Positions 43,364-54,632 of a stretch of 64,000 bases of DNA are shown one piece after another. Position 1 is the stretch's first letter; every line of letters begins with the position of its first letter. Origin of the DNA: an uncultured Clostridia bacterium (GTDB lineage Bacteria; Bacillota; Clostridia; Christensenellales; Pumilibacteraceae); NCBI GenBank assembly GCA_947175195.1, contig CAMWLQ010000004.1, forward strand, positions 82,498 to 146,497, written 5' to 3'. Made by a program: the position numbers and the translations under genes. Under the pieces are notes generated by a model. That model made no database searches. It had not been told where the DNA came from and saw nothing but the letters and a program-made list of their open reading frames with translations.

Positions 43364-44104
43364 ATGAGCAAGAAAAAGAAACGTATCCCAACGGAAAAAG
43401 AAACGCTACTTCATGAATAGGCTGTTCGCAAAAAACAAGAGCTTGCCGAGGCAAAACGTTTAAAGCGCATAAAGGAAGCTTGGTGGTTTATCGGCGTTGC
43501 GTGCATCATGTTTGTCGTTACGCTGGGATTAACCGTGTGGACAGTCGCACGAATGTACAACTATGAAACAAACTATGCAACAGTACGCGGCACCGTCAGC
43601 GGCTATAACGTCAATCACGGCCCTATAAGCTCGAGCAGTAGCAGAAATACGTACAATCTTGTTATTACTTACGTCTTTAACGACCATGAGTATAAGTTTT
43701 CGGACTCGGTTGCATACCACAAACGCCCGACGGATATGATTGGTACGACAATGAAAATCTACGTCAATCCGCAAAATCCCGAAAAGGCGAAAAAAGTAAC
43801 GACGGCGGACGATCCCTCGATTGTAAGCGCAATAATCTTTCCGTTCGCTGCGATAGTTTATACACTTGGTATGCTTTTGCTGTTACAGGAGAAAGGCGGG
43901 TCTCTCGTTAAACGCCTGCTAATAATTTGGCTACCAATATTTTTATGGTGTATAGCTACTGTTCTACTATTTTGGATAGGACTACCGAACGACGGATTTA
44001 ATGCGGTGTTTTCTCGCGTAGAAGGCGCAATCGGCTACGCCGTCATTGGTGGTGTTTCACTCCTTGCCGCTTTAATTGACGTAATTGTAACTAATAAAAA
44101 GTAG
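43364..44104 (+). pseudogene. DUF3592 membrane protein interrupted by an in-frame TAG
   Basis: From the ATG at 43364 the frame reads a Lys-rich start (MSKKKKRIPTEKETLLHE), hits TAG at 43418-43420, then continues open for 227 codons in the same frame (AVRKKQELAEAKRLKR, then TM helix from ~43480). The residues on both sides form one natural basic N-terminus. The remainder has TM ~43500-43550, a DUF3592 extracytoplasmic part (TVRGTVSGYN ... KIYVNPQNPEKAKK) and three C-terminal TM helices. Re-initiation at the ATG 43508 would give a 198-aa protein lacking part of the first TM. Ends with TAG, so TAG is a normal stop here. Confidence 0.7.
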
Positions 44105-44120
44105 CCGGATTGATAGATTA

Positions 44121-44190
44121 GTTATGCGGCGGGTCGCCCAAATCTCTCGACTATGCTCGGGATGATGGGAGTATTGCTATACATTTCTTA
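44121..44190. repeat. Interspersed repeat unit
   Basis: ATGCGGCGGGTCGCCCAAATCTCTCGACTATGCTCGGGATGATGGG-type unit, same family as 1008-1075 and 58118-58170. Confidence 0.6.
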
Positions 44191-44194
44191 AAAG

Positions 44195-44228
44195 AAAAAA
44201 GACGCTTAGATTTCTCTAAACGTCTTTT
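44195..44228 (-). terminator. rRNA operon terminator
   Basis: GACG-C-TTAG ... CTAA-A-CGTC stem, then TTTTTT on the minus strand, just after the 5S gene. Confidence 0.8.
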
Positions 44229-44234
44229 AATGAA

Positions 44235-44352
44235 ATGCGGCAGCTACCTACTCTCCCGGTCCGTCACCAGACAGGTACTATCGGCTCCATAGGGCTTAAC
44301 TTCTGTGTTCGGAATGTGAACAGGTGTGACCCCTACGATATGACCACCGCAA
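44235..44352 (-). rRNA. rrf: 5S ribosomal RNA
   Basis: Minus-strand sequence contains the 5S hallmarks GGGGTCACACCTGTTC, CATTCCGAACACAGAAGTTAAG and GGAGAGTAGG, with complementary ends (TGCGG / CCGCA). It lies directly against the tRNA-Asn gene, a few nt at most. Confidence 0.93.
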
Positions 44353-44428
<76 letters not shown>

Positions 44429-44602
44429 TCATGCGCTCTTTTGCTTATGTGCTAATCGGCACAAGTTCTTTTGCGGATTTCTATTCACTTATAGAATGTT
44501 CTTCCGTCCTTCGTCCCGTCGAACAAAGGCAACTGCACATAACTTATTACTTTTTACGGGTTTAATCTTGTAATCGCCTATTTAGTTTAGGCAATCGGTT
44601 AT

Positions 44603-47535
<2,933 letters not shown>

Positions 47536-47802
47536 CAATTCCTAAAAATAAGAAATTACAAGATATAAACTTTCAAAATTGTACTGGTAATACATATCAC
47601 CAATTTATTTGATATTTGTATACTCGCTTTAAGTTATATGCAGTTGTCAATGTGCGACGCGGGGACCGTTTAGGTCAAAAAAAACACAACAAACAACAAC
47701 TTTGAACATGCGTTCTTTTATGTGTTATTGTTTATTATGTCCAGCGGTATGGCTTATATGCGATACTTGGATAACCCGTGTGCTGTCCTTTTGCGTGACA
47801 GC
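47536..47802 (-). other. 23S leader with ITS-like sequence
   Basis: Between the promoter and the 23S 5' end. It contains CATTGACAACTGCATATA, similar to the end of 16S-23S spacers in Firmicutes, and a pyrimidine/purine tract. No gene. It looks like a spacer whose 16S is missing. Confidence 0.55.
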
Positions 47803-47808
47803 TTTGTC

Positions 47809-47882
47809 ATAATAACACACCTTATATAGGGATGTCAAGCGTTTTTTACAAATTTTTTAAAAAATTTTCAAAAAATTTTTTA
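47809..47882 (-). promoter_or_regulatory. rRNA promoter with UP element
   Basis: Minus strand: -10 TATTAT (47814-47809), 18-nt spacer, -35 TTGACA (47838-47833), and upstream a dense A/T-tract block (47845-47882) typical of an rRNA UP element. This shows that 23S transcription starts here independently of a 16S gene. Confidence 0.8.
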
Positions 47883-47904
47883 TGGACGAATATGTGAGAA
47901 AATT

Positions 47905-47934
47905 AATCAAGCCGCTCATAAACGAGCGGCTTGG
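47905..47934 (-). terminator. Terminator of the 50968-47994 operon
   Basis: AAGCCGCTC / GAGCGGCTT stem (47909-47917 with 47924-47932), then TTGATTAATTTTC on the minus strand. Confidence 0.7.
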
Positions 47935-47993
47935 ATTTGGCACAAGATCGAGATTGATTTAGCGCCCTTTTATCCGATTATTCCAGCATTACC

Positions 47994-49193
47994 TTAGACA
48001 CGCATTACCTGTTCGCGCCGGCAATGGAACTGCGCGCTGCCGGAAAGAGATTTGGTATACGCCTTGGACGACCCGTCCGACATTATTATTTGATCTTTGC
48101 CTAACACAGGATCTACAAACAAATTATAATCGGCTTCAAAGAATACGCGCGCGTCATGCAGTCCGTTAAATCCATATGTGCCGTTAGTTGCAAAAAAACA
48201 ATTAGCTTTGCCGCCGATAAGCATGTTTGTGTTGTCGTACGCAACGACTGCAAACCGCTCGTAGTATCCTTTTCCGCTCTTTTGTTGTGAAGATTTACCG
48301 CTTCGGGTCATTTGCTCATTAACGCTGTAAGCCATTGCCTTATCGGAGGGCATATAATCTTTGATTGCCGCATCCCATTGTTTGTACGATTTAGTTCCTT
48401 TATACAATTTGCTGTAATCATCGTACAGCGGCACATGAGAAAATAATGCGATAGTTCCGAAATAGGATAACGGCTTAATCGTCCCGTCTTTGCCATATTC
48501 CTTAATTCCACGGTAATCGGCTATTAAGTAACCGATAACATCCCCGTCATCATCGAGCTGTGAGTAATCGGCGTCGCCGTAGTTTGGCGCATCGACATAT
48601 TCATATCCACAATAGAACTGTACGTCGCGCAAGTAATACTTAGACATGCTGACGCCGACGGAATAGCACACGCTGTCCTTCTTGGAAGTAGCCGGTTTGG
48701 TGTAATAAGTATTGGAAAAAACCGACAACTCCAGCGACGCGTAGGCATATCTCTCTTCTACATTAAGCTTATGCGGCACTATAGCCACCTCGGACGAATA
48801 CACGTCGGACTTGGTGGTTTTAATATAAAATGAATATGCTACGCCTTTATGAAAATACTCGCACTCGTTGACGAAATACTGTTCGGGTATTATTTTATAC
48901 AATAATTGAGTATTCGTTTTTTCGTTGATCTTGCCGCCCTTGACCATATCGGTATAATCGGACAACATATACGCAGCCCCGTCCCCATTGTCGGTACCTT
49001 CCAAAATATCGGTTTCGGACAATGCGGCACATTCGCTCTCACACGACGACGGAGCGAAAGATGTTTTCCTTCCTTTTTCCGCGCCCTTACTCTCACCGCC
49101 GCAACCGACAAGCGAAAACAGCGCTACGCAAACGCACACACAAATTGCTATTATCGATAAAAGTCTATTCGTTATCTTTCCCAATCTTTCCAT
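47994..49193 (-). CDS. Lipoprotein, paralog of 49754 protein
   Basis: 399 aa. Lipoprotein signal with lipobox FSLVGCGG (Cys ~30). The mature protein shares with the 49754 gene, in order: ALS.TDILEGT, NTQLLYKIIPE, ECxYFHKGVAYSFY, SSEVAIVPHKL, LELSVF..YY.K, YYLRDVQFYCG, DAPNYGDADYS and a C-terminal DxIMxSGxxKAYT. No known domain. AGGGTGA precedes the ATG; 4-nt gap from the 49198 gene. Confidence 0.8.
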   Translation of the reverse strand: MERLGKITNRLLSIIAICVCVCVALFSLVGCGGESKGAEKGRKTSFAPSSCESECAALSETDILEGTDNGDGAAYMLSDYTDMVKGGKINEKTNTQLLYKIIPEQYFVNECEYFHKGVAYSFYIKTTKSDVYSSEVAIVPHKLNVEERYAYASLELSVFSNTYYTKPATSKKDSVCYSVGVSMSKYYLRDVQFYCGYEYVDAPNYGDADYSQLDDDGDVIGYLIADYRGIKEYGKDGTIKPLSYFGTIALFSHVPLYDDYSKLYKGTKSYKQWDAAIKDYMPSDKAMAYSVNEQMTRSGKSSQQKSGKGYYERFAVVAYDNTNMLIGGKANCFFATNGTYGFNGLHDARVFFEADYNLFVDPVLGKDQIIMSDGSSKAYTKSLSGSAQFHCRREQVMRV

Positions 49194-49197
49194 AATA

Positions 49198-49731
49198 TCA
49201 CCCTATAATAACTTTAAGAAAATAATAATCTGCTGTAGTATGATTGTCGAATGTATACGTCGTAAACAAAAGTAAATAATAAGTTCCAGCCTCCGAGCAG
49301 GACAGCGTGATAGATTCGCCCGTATCAATGCAGCTGATATCTTGTTTACCGTAATAACCATATCTAATGTTATTATAATCGGACTCATTTGCCAAAATCA
49401 AATCGAATACGTCAATGATAGCGTCATTTGCCACCACCTCTTTACCGCCGTTCGTATAATACAACCCTCCGGTAAACGTGTAATCCGCATCGGGATTTAA
49501 ATCCAATTTAACCGAACTTTCATAACAACGCCAGTCATACTCTTCTTTAAGACGCTCACCGCCCTTCACCTTGTACTTATTGCCTAAGTTATCCTCAAAC
49601 ACGGCATATATATTTGTCTTTTTGTATTCACTGTAATCGCATCCGACAAACATAAACAGCACAACAAAGATACACATAAATGCGATAATTAATGACATTG
49701 TCCTATTAATTGCTTTTGCTATTCTATTCAT
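49198..49731 (-). CDS. Small lipoprotein between two paralogs
   Basis: 177 aa. Lipobox VLFMFVGCDY (Cys ~30). The mature part is beta-rich, with a repeated tyrosine pattern (YKKTNIYAVFEDNLGNKYKV) and GESITLSCSEAGTYYLLLFTTY, an Ig-like or jelly-roll pattern ending in short strands. Perfect AAGGAGGT ribosome site. Middle gene of a three-gene operon. Not recognised. Confidence 0.78.
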   Translation of the reverse strand: MNRIAKAINRTMSLIIAFMCIFVVLFMFVGCDYSEYKKTNIYAVFEDNLGNKYKVKGGERLKEEYDWRCYESSVKLDLNPDADYTFTGGLYYTNGGKEVVANDAIIDVFDLILANESDYNNIRYGYYGKQDISCIDTGESITLSCSEAGTYYLLLFTTYTFDNHTTADYYFLKVIIG

Positions 49732-49753
49732 ACTCTACCTCCTTATAGAAACA

Positions 49754-50968
49754 TTAATCATTTATTACTATGTCGTATCCGCAAGTCATTTGCGCGGTTT
49801 TTGAACAATCGGTTGTATATGCCTTGTTTGTACCACTCGGCATTATAATATAATCTTTCCCATTTTGATAATGCATAAACAAATTATACATTGCGCTTAT
49901 TGAGGCTTTTGTTGCTATGGTATCTATATCAACCATCATTGTACATTTCATAGAGCCATCAAAACCAATCATTGGATATTTAGGTAACAATGAATTATAA
50001 ACTGGCGCAACAGTAGCAAAATGCTCAAGATACGGCTTATCATTCTTTAACTGAAGACCTCTCCCGTCAAAGCCTGTGACATTTATTTTACTACTCTTAA
50101 TATCATATTGTATATCAGGGTCATCCCTACAATAATCCCACGCCTCTATCCATTTCGCTAATGTTTTTAAGCCTCTATATAATTTATTATATTGAGACAG
50201 TCCCGGCATATAAGAAAATACTACATCCATACCGAAACTAAGCAATGGCTCAATTGTTTTGTTTGATTTATAATTCTTAACAGCTTTAAAATCTATACTA
50301 ATTTGACGTAATATTGGTCCAACGTCGTTAACTTTGGAATAATTAGCATCGCCGTAATTGGGAGCATCAATATTTTTAGTCCCACAGAAGAATTGAAAAT
50401 CACGCAAATAATACTCGGCAGGAGTAAAACTATTACAATATGATATATTCTTTCCCGTTGTTGAAGATTTCTTAGAATAATATCCTTGCGTAAAAACCGA
50501 CAGTTCAAGCGATACATCTGTTCCTCTAGACAATTCGAGTTTATGCGGAATTATAACCACCTCGGATGCGTACGGATAATCTTTTGTATTGGCGGTCGTT
50601 TTTACGTAGAACGAATATGTCGCACCCCTATGGAAATAACTACACGTATCATTCAGTAACCGTTCGGGAATTATCTTATACAATAATTGTGTGTTAAGTT
50701 CGGCATTTGTAAAAATTGCGCCTTTCTTACTTTTTACAGCATCTATATAATCATATATCGTATATGGTACACCATCATCATTTTGAGTGCCTTCTAAGAT
50801 ATCGGTCTTAGACAAGGCATAACATTCACTTTCCAATGAATACGGCAATACCTCCGCATGAACATTGTATGAAAATAACGACATTGCCAGCCATATCAAA
50901 AAGAAGCCCAATAATGCAATTTTTGTGTAGCGCAAGTTCCTATTATTAGTAGCAGCGTGTCCAATCAT
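49754..50968 (-). CDS. Secreted paralog of 47994 lipoprotein
   Basis: 404 aa. Signal peptide (~16-40) with a probable cleavage after VHA, and no lipobox Cys, so released or wall-associated where its paralog is lipid-anchored. Homology with 47994 runs the full length (TDILEGTQNDDGVPYTIYDY, NTQLLYKIIPERLL, YFHRGATYSFYVKTT, APNYGDANYS). First gene of the operon with a perfect promoter; AAAGGA precedes the ATG. Function unknown. Confidence 0.8.
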   Translation of the reverse strand: MIGHAATNNRNLRYTKIALLGFFLIWLAMSLFSYNVHAEVLPYSLESECYALSKTDILEGTQNDDGVPYTIYDYIDAVKSKKGAIFTNAELNTQLLYKIIPERLLNDTCSYFHRGATYSFYVKTTANTKDYPYASEVVIIPHKLELSRGTDVSLELSVFTQGYYSKKSSTTGKNISYCNSFTPAEYYLRDFQFFCGTKNIDAPNYGDANYSKVNDVGPILRQISIDFKAVKNYKSNKTIEPLLSFGMDVVFSYMPGLSQYNKLYRGLKTLAKWIEAWDYCRDDPDIQYDIKSSKINVTGFDGRGLQLKNDKPYLEHFATVAPVYNSLLPKYPMIGFDGSMKCTMMVDIDTIATKASISAMYNLFMHYQNGKDYIIMPSGTNKAYTTDCSKTAQMTCGYDIVIND

Positions 50969-51008
50969 TTCAGCCAGTTCCTTTTACTCGCTTAACATTT
51001 TGTGAAAA

Positions 51009-51037
51009 ATTATACCACAACGTACACCCATTGTCAA
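51009..51037 (-). promoter_or_regulatory. Perfect-consensus promoter
   Basis: Minus strand TTGACA (51037-51032), 17 nt, TATAAT (51014-51009), upstream of the 49754-47994 operon. Confidence 0.8.
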
Positions 51038-51080
51038 ACATATATAGTGTCTTATAACGGTTATCTATTGTATTTTATGC

Positions 51081-54000
51081 CTATTTTTTGCGTTTTGCCA
51101 ATACAACAAGCACAACGGTCAAAATCGTAAAGCATACGACAACAATCGCTACCGACACCCAAACCCAAACAAGTCCGCTGTCGTCAAGCTTGATGACCAC
51201 ATTTTTATCACCGCTCGGCGTGGGCGTAGGCGTGGGAGTTTCCTGCGTAACAAAGAGTATGGTGCTCAGTTCATTCGACTCGAACGTCGCGTAATCGCCG
51301 TCCGCAGTAAATCTAAGCTCGGTAGCAACGCCGTCTTTAAGGTTGTAAATTTTGTAATCCTTGCCCTTTAGCTCGTCGGGAATGAGCACACGCACCGTTA
51401 TAACGCCCGTCGGATTGACCTCGACGGAGTTGTTGACGAACGACACGTTGAGCGCCGAGCTGATTTTGCCGTTTACCAAGCCGTCGTCCAAATCCTCTAC
51501 CTTTTCAACAAGTACCTCGGTGCCCTGCTCGAAACCGTCGTCGCACGACACGCCCAAAATAACCTCGTCGTTCTCCTCGTAAGTCAAGTCGGATATATCG
51601 CCGATATTTTCCGCGACGGTATAGGTAAACATATTATTATCGAACACGTAGTCGGTGGATTCCGCAAGGATCAAAACATATTCGCCCACCGCGCTCAACG
51701 ACGAAACAGCATTGCCGTCCGCGTCCCTTTTGATAATACCGACGGAATTGCCGTCGACGCGTTTTACCTCGCCGTCGTAGCCGTCGTATTCGGCGACTAT
51801 CTTGCCGCTCGCGTCGGTACCGCTGTACACAAGCTTTGCCGCGTTGTTAGTTGCAAGCACGCCGTCGAAATACCACCTGACCGTCACCTGCTTTCTTGCG
51901 GCGGTAACATTTACGGTGAGCTGCACGGTTTGAACGTCGTCGGGCGCGCCCGTATGCTTATACTCGAATTTAACGGTGTTGACTCCCACATGAAGAGCGG
52001 TAGACAGCCTGACCTTGGTATTTACGGTATTCAGCTTGACGTCTTGATTTTTGGTATGTATAAGCGTCATTTTGACGGTAACGGTAATTTCCGTATCGCC
52101 TACCGTCGCAGTACCGACCACGCCGTCCGCAACCGCGTATTGCAATCTGTAATAACCGTCCTCCACATTAGCCGAATTAACAGTCAATGTGAATGTGTTG
52201 TTGGTGAATTGATGATTATCGTCGGGCGCGAGCGAAACGGTGTACACGCCCTCGTCCCTTACGGAATCGACGGTATTACCGCCAGCGTCCTTTACGATAA
52301 TATTGCCCGACAAGCCGTTGACCGTCACCACTTGACCGTTGTAGCTTGTGTACTTTGCCGAAATGTCGCCCATAACGTCTATGCCGTTGCTCGCGTACTC
52401 CGCGACATTATTTGATGCAAGAGTGCCGTTAAAGTACCACTGCACCGCCGCCGACTTTTTGGCGGCATTAACCGTTACGGTAATTTGCGCCGTTTGCGAG
52501 CCGCCGTTGGTGTCGTTGTACACGTAAGTGAATTTCACCTCGTTATTCCCGGCTTTGAGTGCGGGAACGGTGATTTGCTTGACCTCGGTCGCCGTGGTTA
52601 CGTCGTTGATATTTACGGTATTCTTGAGCGTAGCGGTGACGGTTACGTTGACAGTTGTAGCGCCCGCCGTGTACGTACCGTTGACGACAGCGGTTGCCGA
52701 ACGCATTGTGTAGTAGCCTTCGTCAATCGGCGCCTCTTTAACGGTGAGCGTGAACGTACCGTTGCTGAAATTGTAAATATCCGACGACGGCAGCGAAATG
52801 GTGTAAACGCCAACCTCGACTATGGAGCTTACCGTAGCGCCGCCCTTTTTGACAATCAGGTCGGAGCCGCTTACGGTAACGTTGGTGCCGTCGTAGCCCA
52901 AATAGCTTGCCGTAATAGCCGAAAGAGCATTCGAGCCGTCGTATATGCGTTCCGCCGCAGCGGTACCCGTGGACGTCGCGCCCGTACAAGCCCAGTTGAC
53001 CGCCGCGTTCACCTTGTCCAAAGTTATAGAATACGTTACCGTCTTGGTCACGCCCTTGTACGCGTAATCGAAGGACACGGTATTGACGCCCACCTGCAAT
53101 GCAGGGCACGCAACCGTCTTGACGTCCATAACCGTTTTGGTCGAATTGTCATCGGCATTTGTAAGCGTGACTTCTATATTCAAGCTAATCGAGGTGTCGC
53201 CTACATTGGGCGTTCCCACATGGCTCTTGGCGGTAGCCGAAGTCATTGTATAATTGCCGACGACAACCTCACCCTCGTAAACGGCTGCCTCATTGCCCAA
53301 ATCCTCGTCGTAGCTGATTGAATATCCGCTGTTGTCGCAGTTGAAGAACACGGACGGATTTTGGGTATTGCCGCTTTCCGTGTATCCGCTGGTAATAACT
53401 CCTGTCAAATGATCCGACGGCATGGTTATGCCGATTTGCGAGCCGGCAGCGAGCTGACCCGTAATCTTGATTTTACCGTCGTATAAAATATTCCCTTCGT
53501 AATCCGTTACAGGACTGCCGTCGGAATTGGTTTTGTAAAATGTCTTTACGTTGTTTGCCGAAAGCGCAGACGGTTTGCCCTTGACGTTGCCGGTAATATT
53601 TACGTTACCCTGCATTGTGAACGTGCCGCCGTTGTTGTAAACGCCCGCGCCGTCGTACCAAGTAACAACGGTATCGCTGTCCGTTTCTTTGAACGTAATG
53701 GTGTTGTTGGTTATAGCACCGCCGTACATGTGGAAGGTTGCGGACACGTCACCCACCCTGACGCCGCCGCCGTCCTTCTTTGTGACGGTATTACCGGTTA
53801 TAGTGCCGCCGTACATATTGAATACGCCCTCACTACCTATACCGACGCCACCGCCGCCACTGTAGCTATCTTCGCCATTACCGGATATAGTGCCGCCGTA
53901 CATATTGAACGTAGCGTTTTTGTCGCCTATTTTGCCGTAAACCGACACGCCCGAGTCCTTTGTATAGTCCTTGAAAGCGCCGCTGTACAAATTGACGGTT

Positions 54001-54512
54001 GCGGCGTTCGTAATATTGATACCGCGTATGCTTCCGCTGTGATTGTCGTCGCCGCCGCAGTCGTAAATATTCAGCGTGCAGTCACCGGCAAGATCTATTG
54101 CGTAAGAACTCTTATAAGTAAGCGAATGTCCGTGAAGACAGATATTTACAGTTATAATAGTGTCATCGCCGAAATAGCTCGCTATCATTTGCAAATTGTT
54201 AGACAGCACAACGTCTTCCGTCAGATGAAAGGTGCTCGACTTTAAAAAATATTTATCAGGCCAGCTATATTTGCCGGGTTCAACAAAAACTATCTCCTCA
54301 TCCGATAGCGAAAACGGCCTGGAATTGGCGTGGTTTGCGCCAAACACTTGATCGTGCGTCAGTTGAGTTTCGGACTGCGTTTGCACCTCGTCCGCGCGCG
54401 CCGATTTTCTCGACGCAAAAGAAAATGCCAGCCACGACAACGCACAAACTGCGACAATCGCAACCGACACAAAAATACGGGTAAATATCGTATTGATTTT
54501 ACGACACGCCAT
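51081..54512 (-). CDS. Beta-helix/repeat surface adhesin with C-terminal TM
   Basis: 1143 aa from the ATG at 54512 (GGAGG five nt upstream); a longer frame to 54545 is unsupported. Signal peptide to ~39, then a parallel beta-helix (~85-290) with repeated (F/V)NMYGGTI(S/T)GN turns. Next come three ~150-residue repeats, each with (V)W.F.G, an EGVYT.SLxxxxxxxFxNxTFTxTV strand pair and GYY. The end has TPTPTPSG, a TM helix and KRKK. No LPxTG motif, so it is held by the TM helix. Likely host- or matrix-binding. Confidence 0.83.
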   Translation of the reverse strand: MACRKINTIFTRIFVSVAIVAVCALSWLAFSFASRKSARADEVQTQSETQLTHDQVFGANHANSRPFSLSDEEIVFVEPGKYSWPDKYFLKSSTFHLTEDVVLSNNLQMIASYFGDDTIITVNICLHGHSLTYKSSYAIDLAGDCTLNIYDCGGDDNHSGSIRGINITNAATVNLYSGAFKDYTKDSGVSVYGKIGDKNATFNMYGGTISGNGEDSYSGGGGVGIGSEGVFNMYGGTITGNTVTKKDGGGVRVGDVSATFHMYGGAITNNTITFKETDSDTVVTWYDGAGVYNNGGTFTMQGNVNITGNVKGKPSALSANNVKTFYKTNSDGSPVTDYEGNILYDGKIKITGQLAAGSQIGITMPSDHLTGVITSGYTESGNTQNPSVFFNCDNSGYSISYDEDLGNEAAVYEGEVVVGNYTMTSATAKSHVGTPNVGDTSISLNIEVTLTNADDNSTKTVMDVKTVACPALQVGVNTVSFDYAYKGVTKTVTYSITLDKVNAAVNWACTGATSTGTAAAERIYDGSNALSAITASYLGYDGTNVTVSGSDLIVKKGGATVSSIVEVGVYTISLPSSDIYNFSNGTFTLTVKEAPIDEGYYTMRSATAVVNGTYTAGATTVNVTVTATLKNTVNINDVTTATEVKQITVPALKAGNNEVKFTYVYNDTNGGSQTAQITVTVNAAKKSAAVQWYFNGTLASNNVAEYASNGIDVMGDISAKYTSYNGQVVTVNGLSGNIIVKDAGGNTVDSVRDEGVYTVSLAPDDNHQFTNNTFTLTVNSANVEDGYYRLQYAVADGVVGTATVGDTEITVTVKMTLIHTKNQDVKLNTVNTKVRLSTALHVGVNTVKFEYKHTGAPDDVQTVQLTVNVTAARKQVTVRWYFDGVLATNNAAKLVYSGTDASGKIVAEYDGYDGEVKRVDGNSVGIIKRDADGNAVSSLSAVGEYVLILAESTDYVFDNNMFTYTVAENIGDISDLTYEENDEVILGVSCDDGFEQGTEVLVEKVEDLDDGLVNGKISSALNVSFVNNSVEVNPTGVITVRVLIPDELKGKDYKIYNLKDGVATELRFTADGDYATFESNELSTILFVTQETPTPTPTPSGDKNVVIKLDDSGLVWVWVSVAIVVVCFTILTVVLVVLAKRKK

Positions 54513-54569
54513 AAGTTCCTCCATTTTCCCGATATGAACAATCATTAAGGCTTACCTTGCCTTAACCTA

Positions 54570-54598
54570 ATTATATATTATATATGCCTATATGTCAA
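54570..54598 (-). promoter_or_regulatory. Perfect-consensus promoter
   Basis: Minus strand TTGACA (54598-54593), 17 nt, TATAAT (54575-54570). The leader contains an inverted repeat AAGGC...GCCTT just after the start point (54549-54565). Confidence 0.8.
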
Positions 54599-54632
54599 TA
54601 GCTTTCTTAAAAATTTACACAAAACCAACAAG

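Noticed and set aside
51081..51200. Sortase (LPxTG) anchor on the adhesin
   Set aside because: The C-terminus has a TM helix and KRKK but no LPxTG-like motif.
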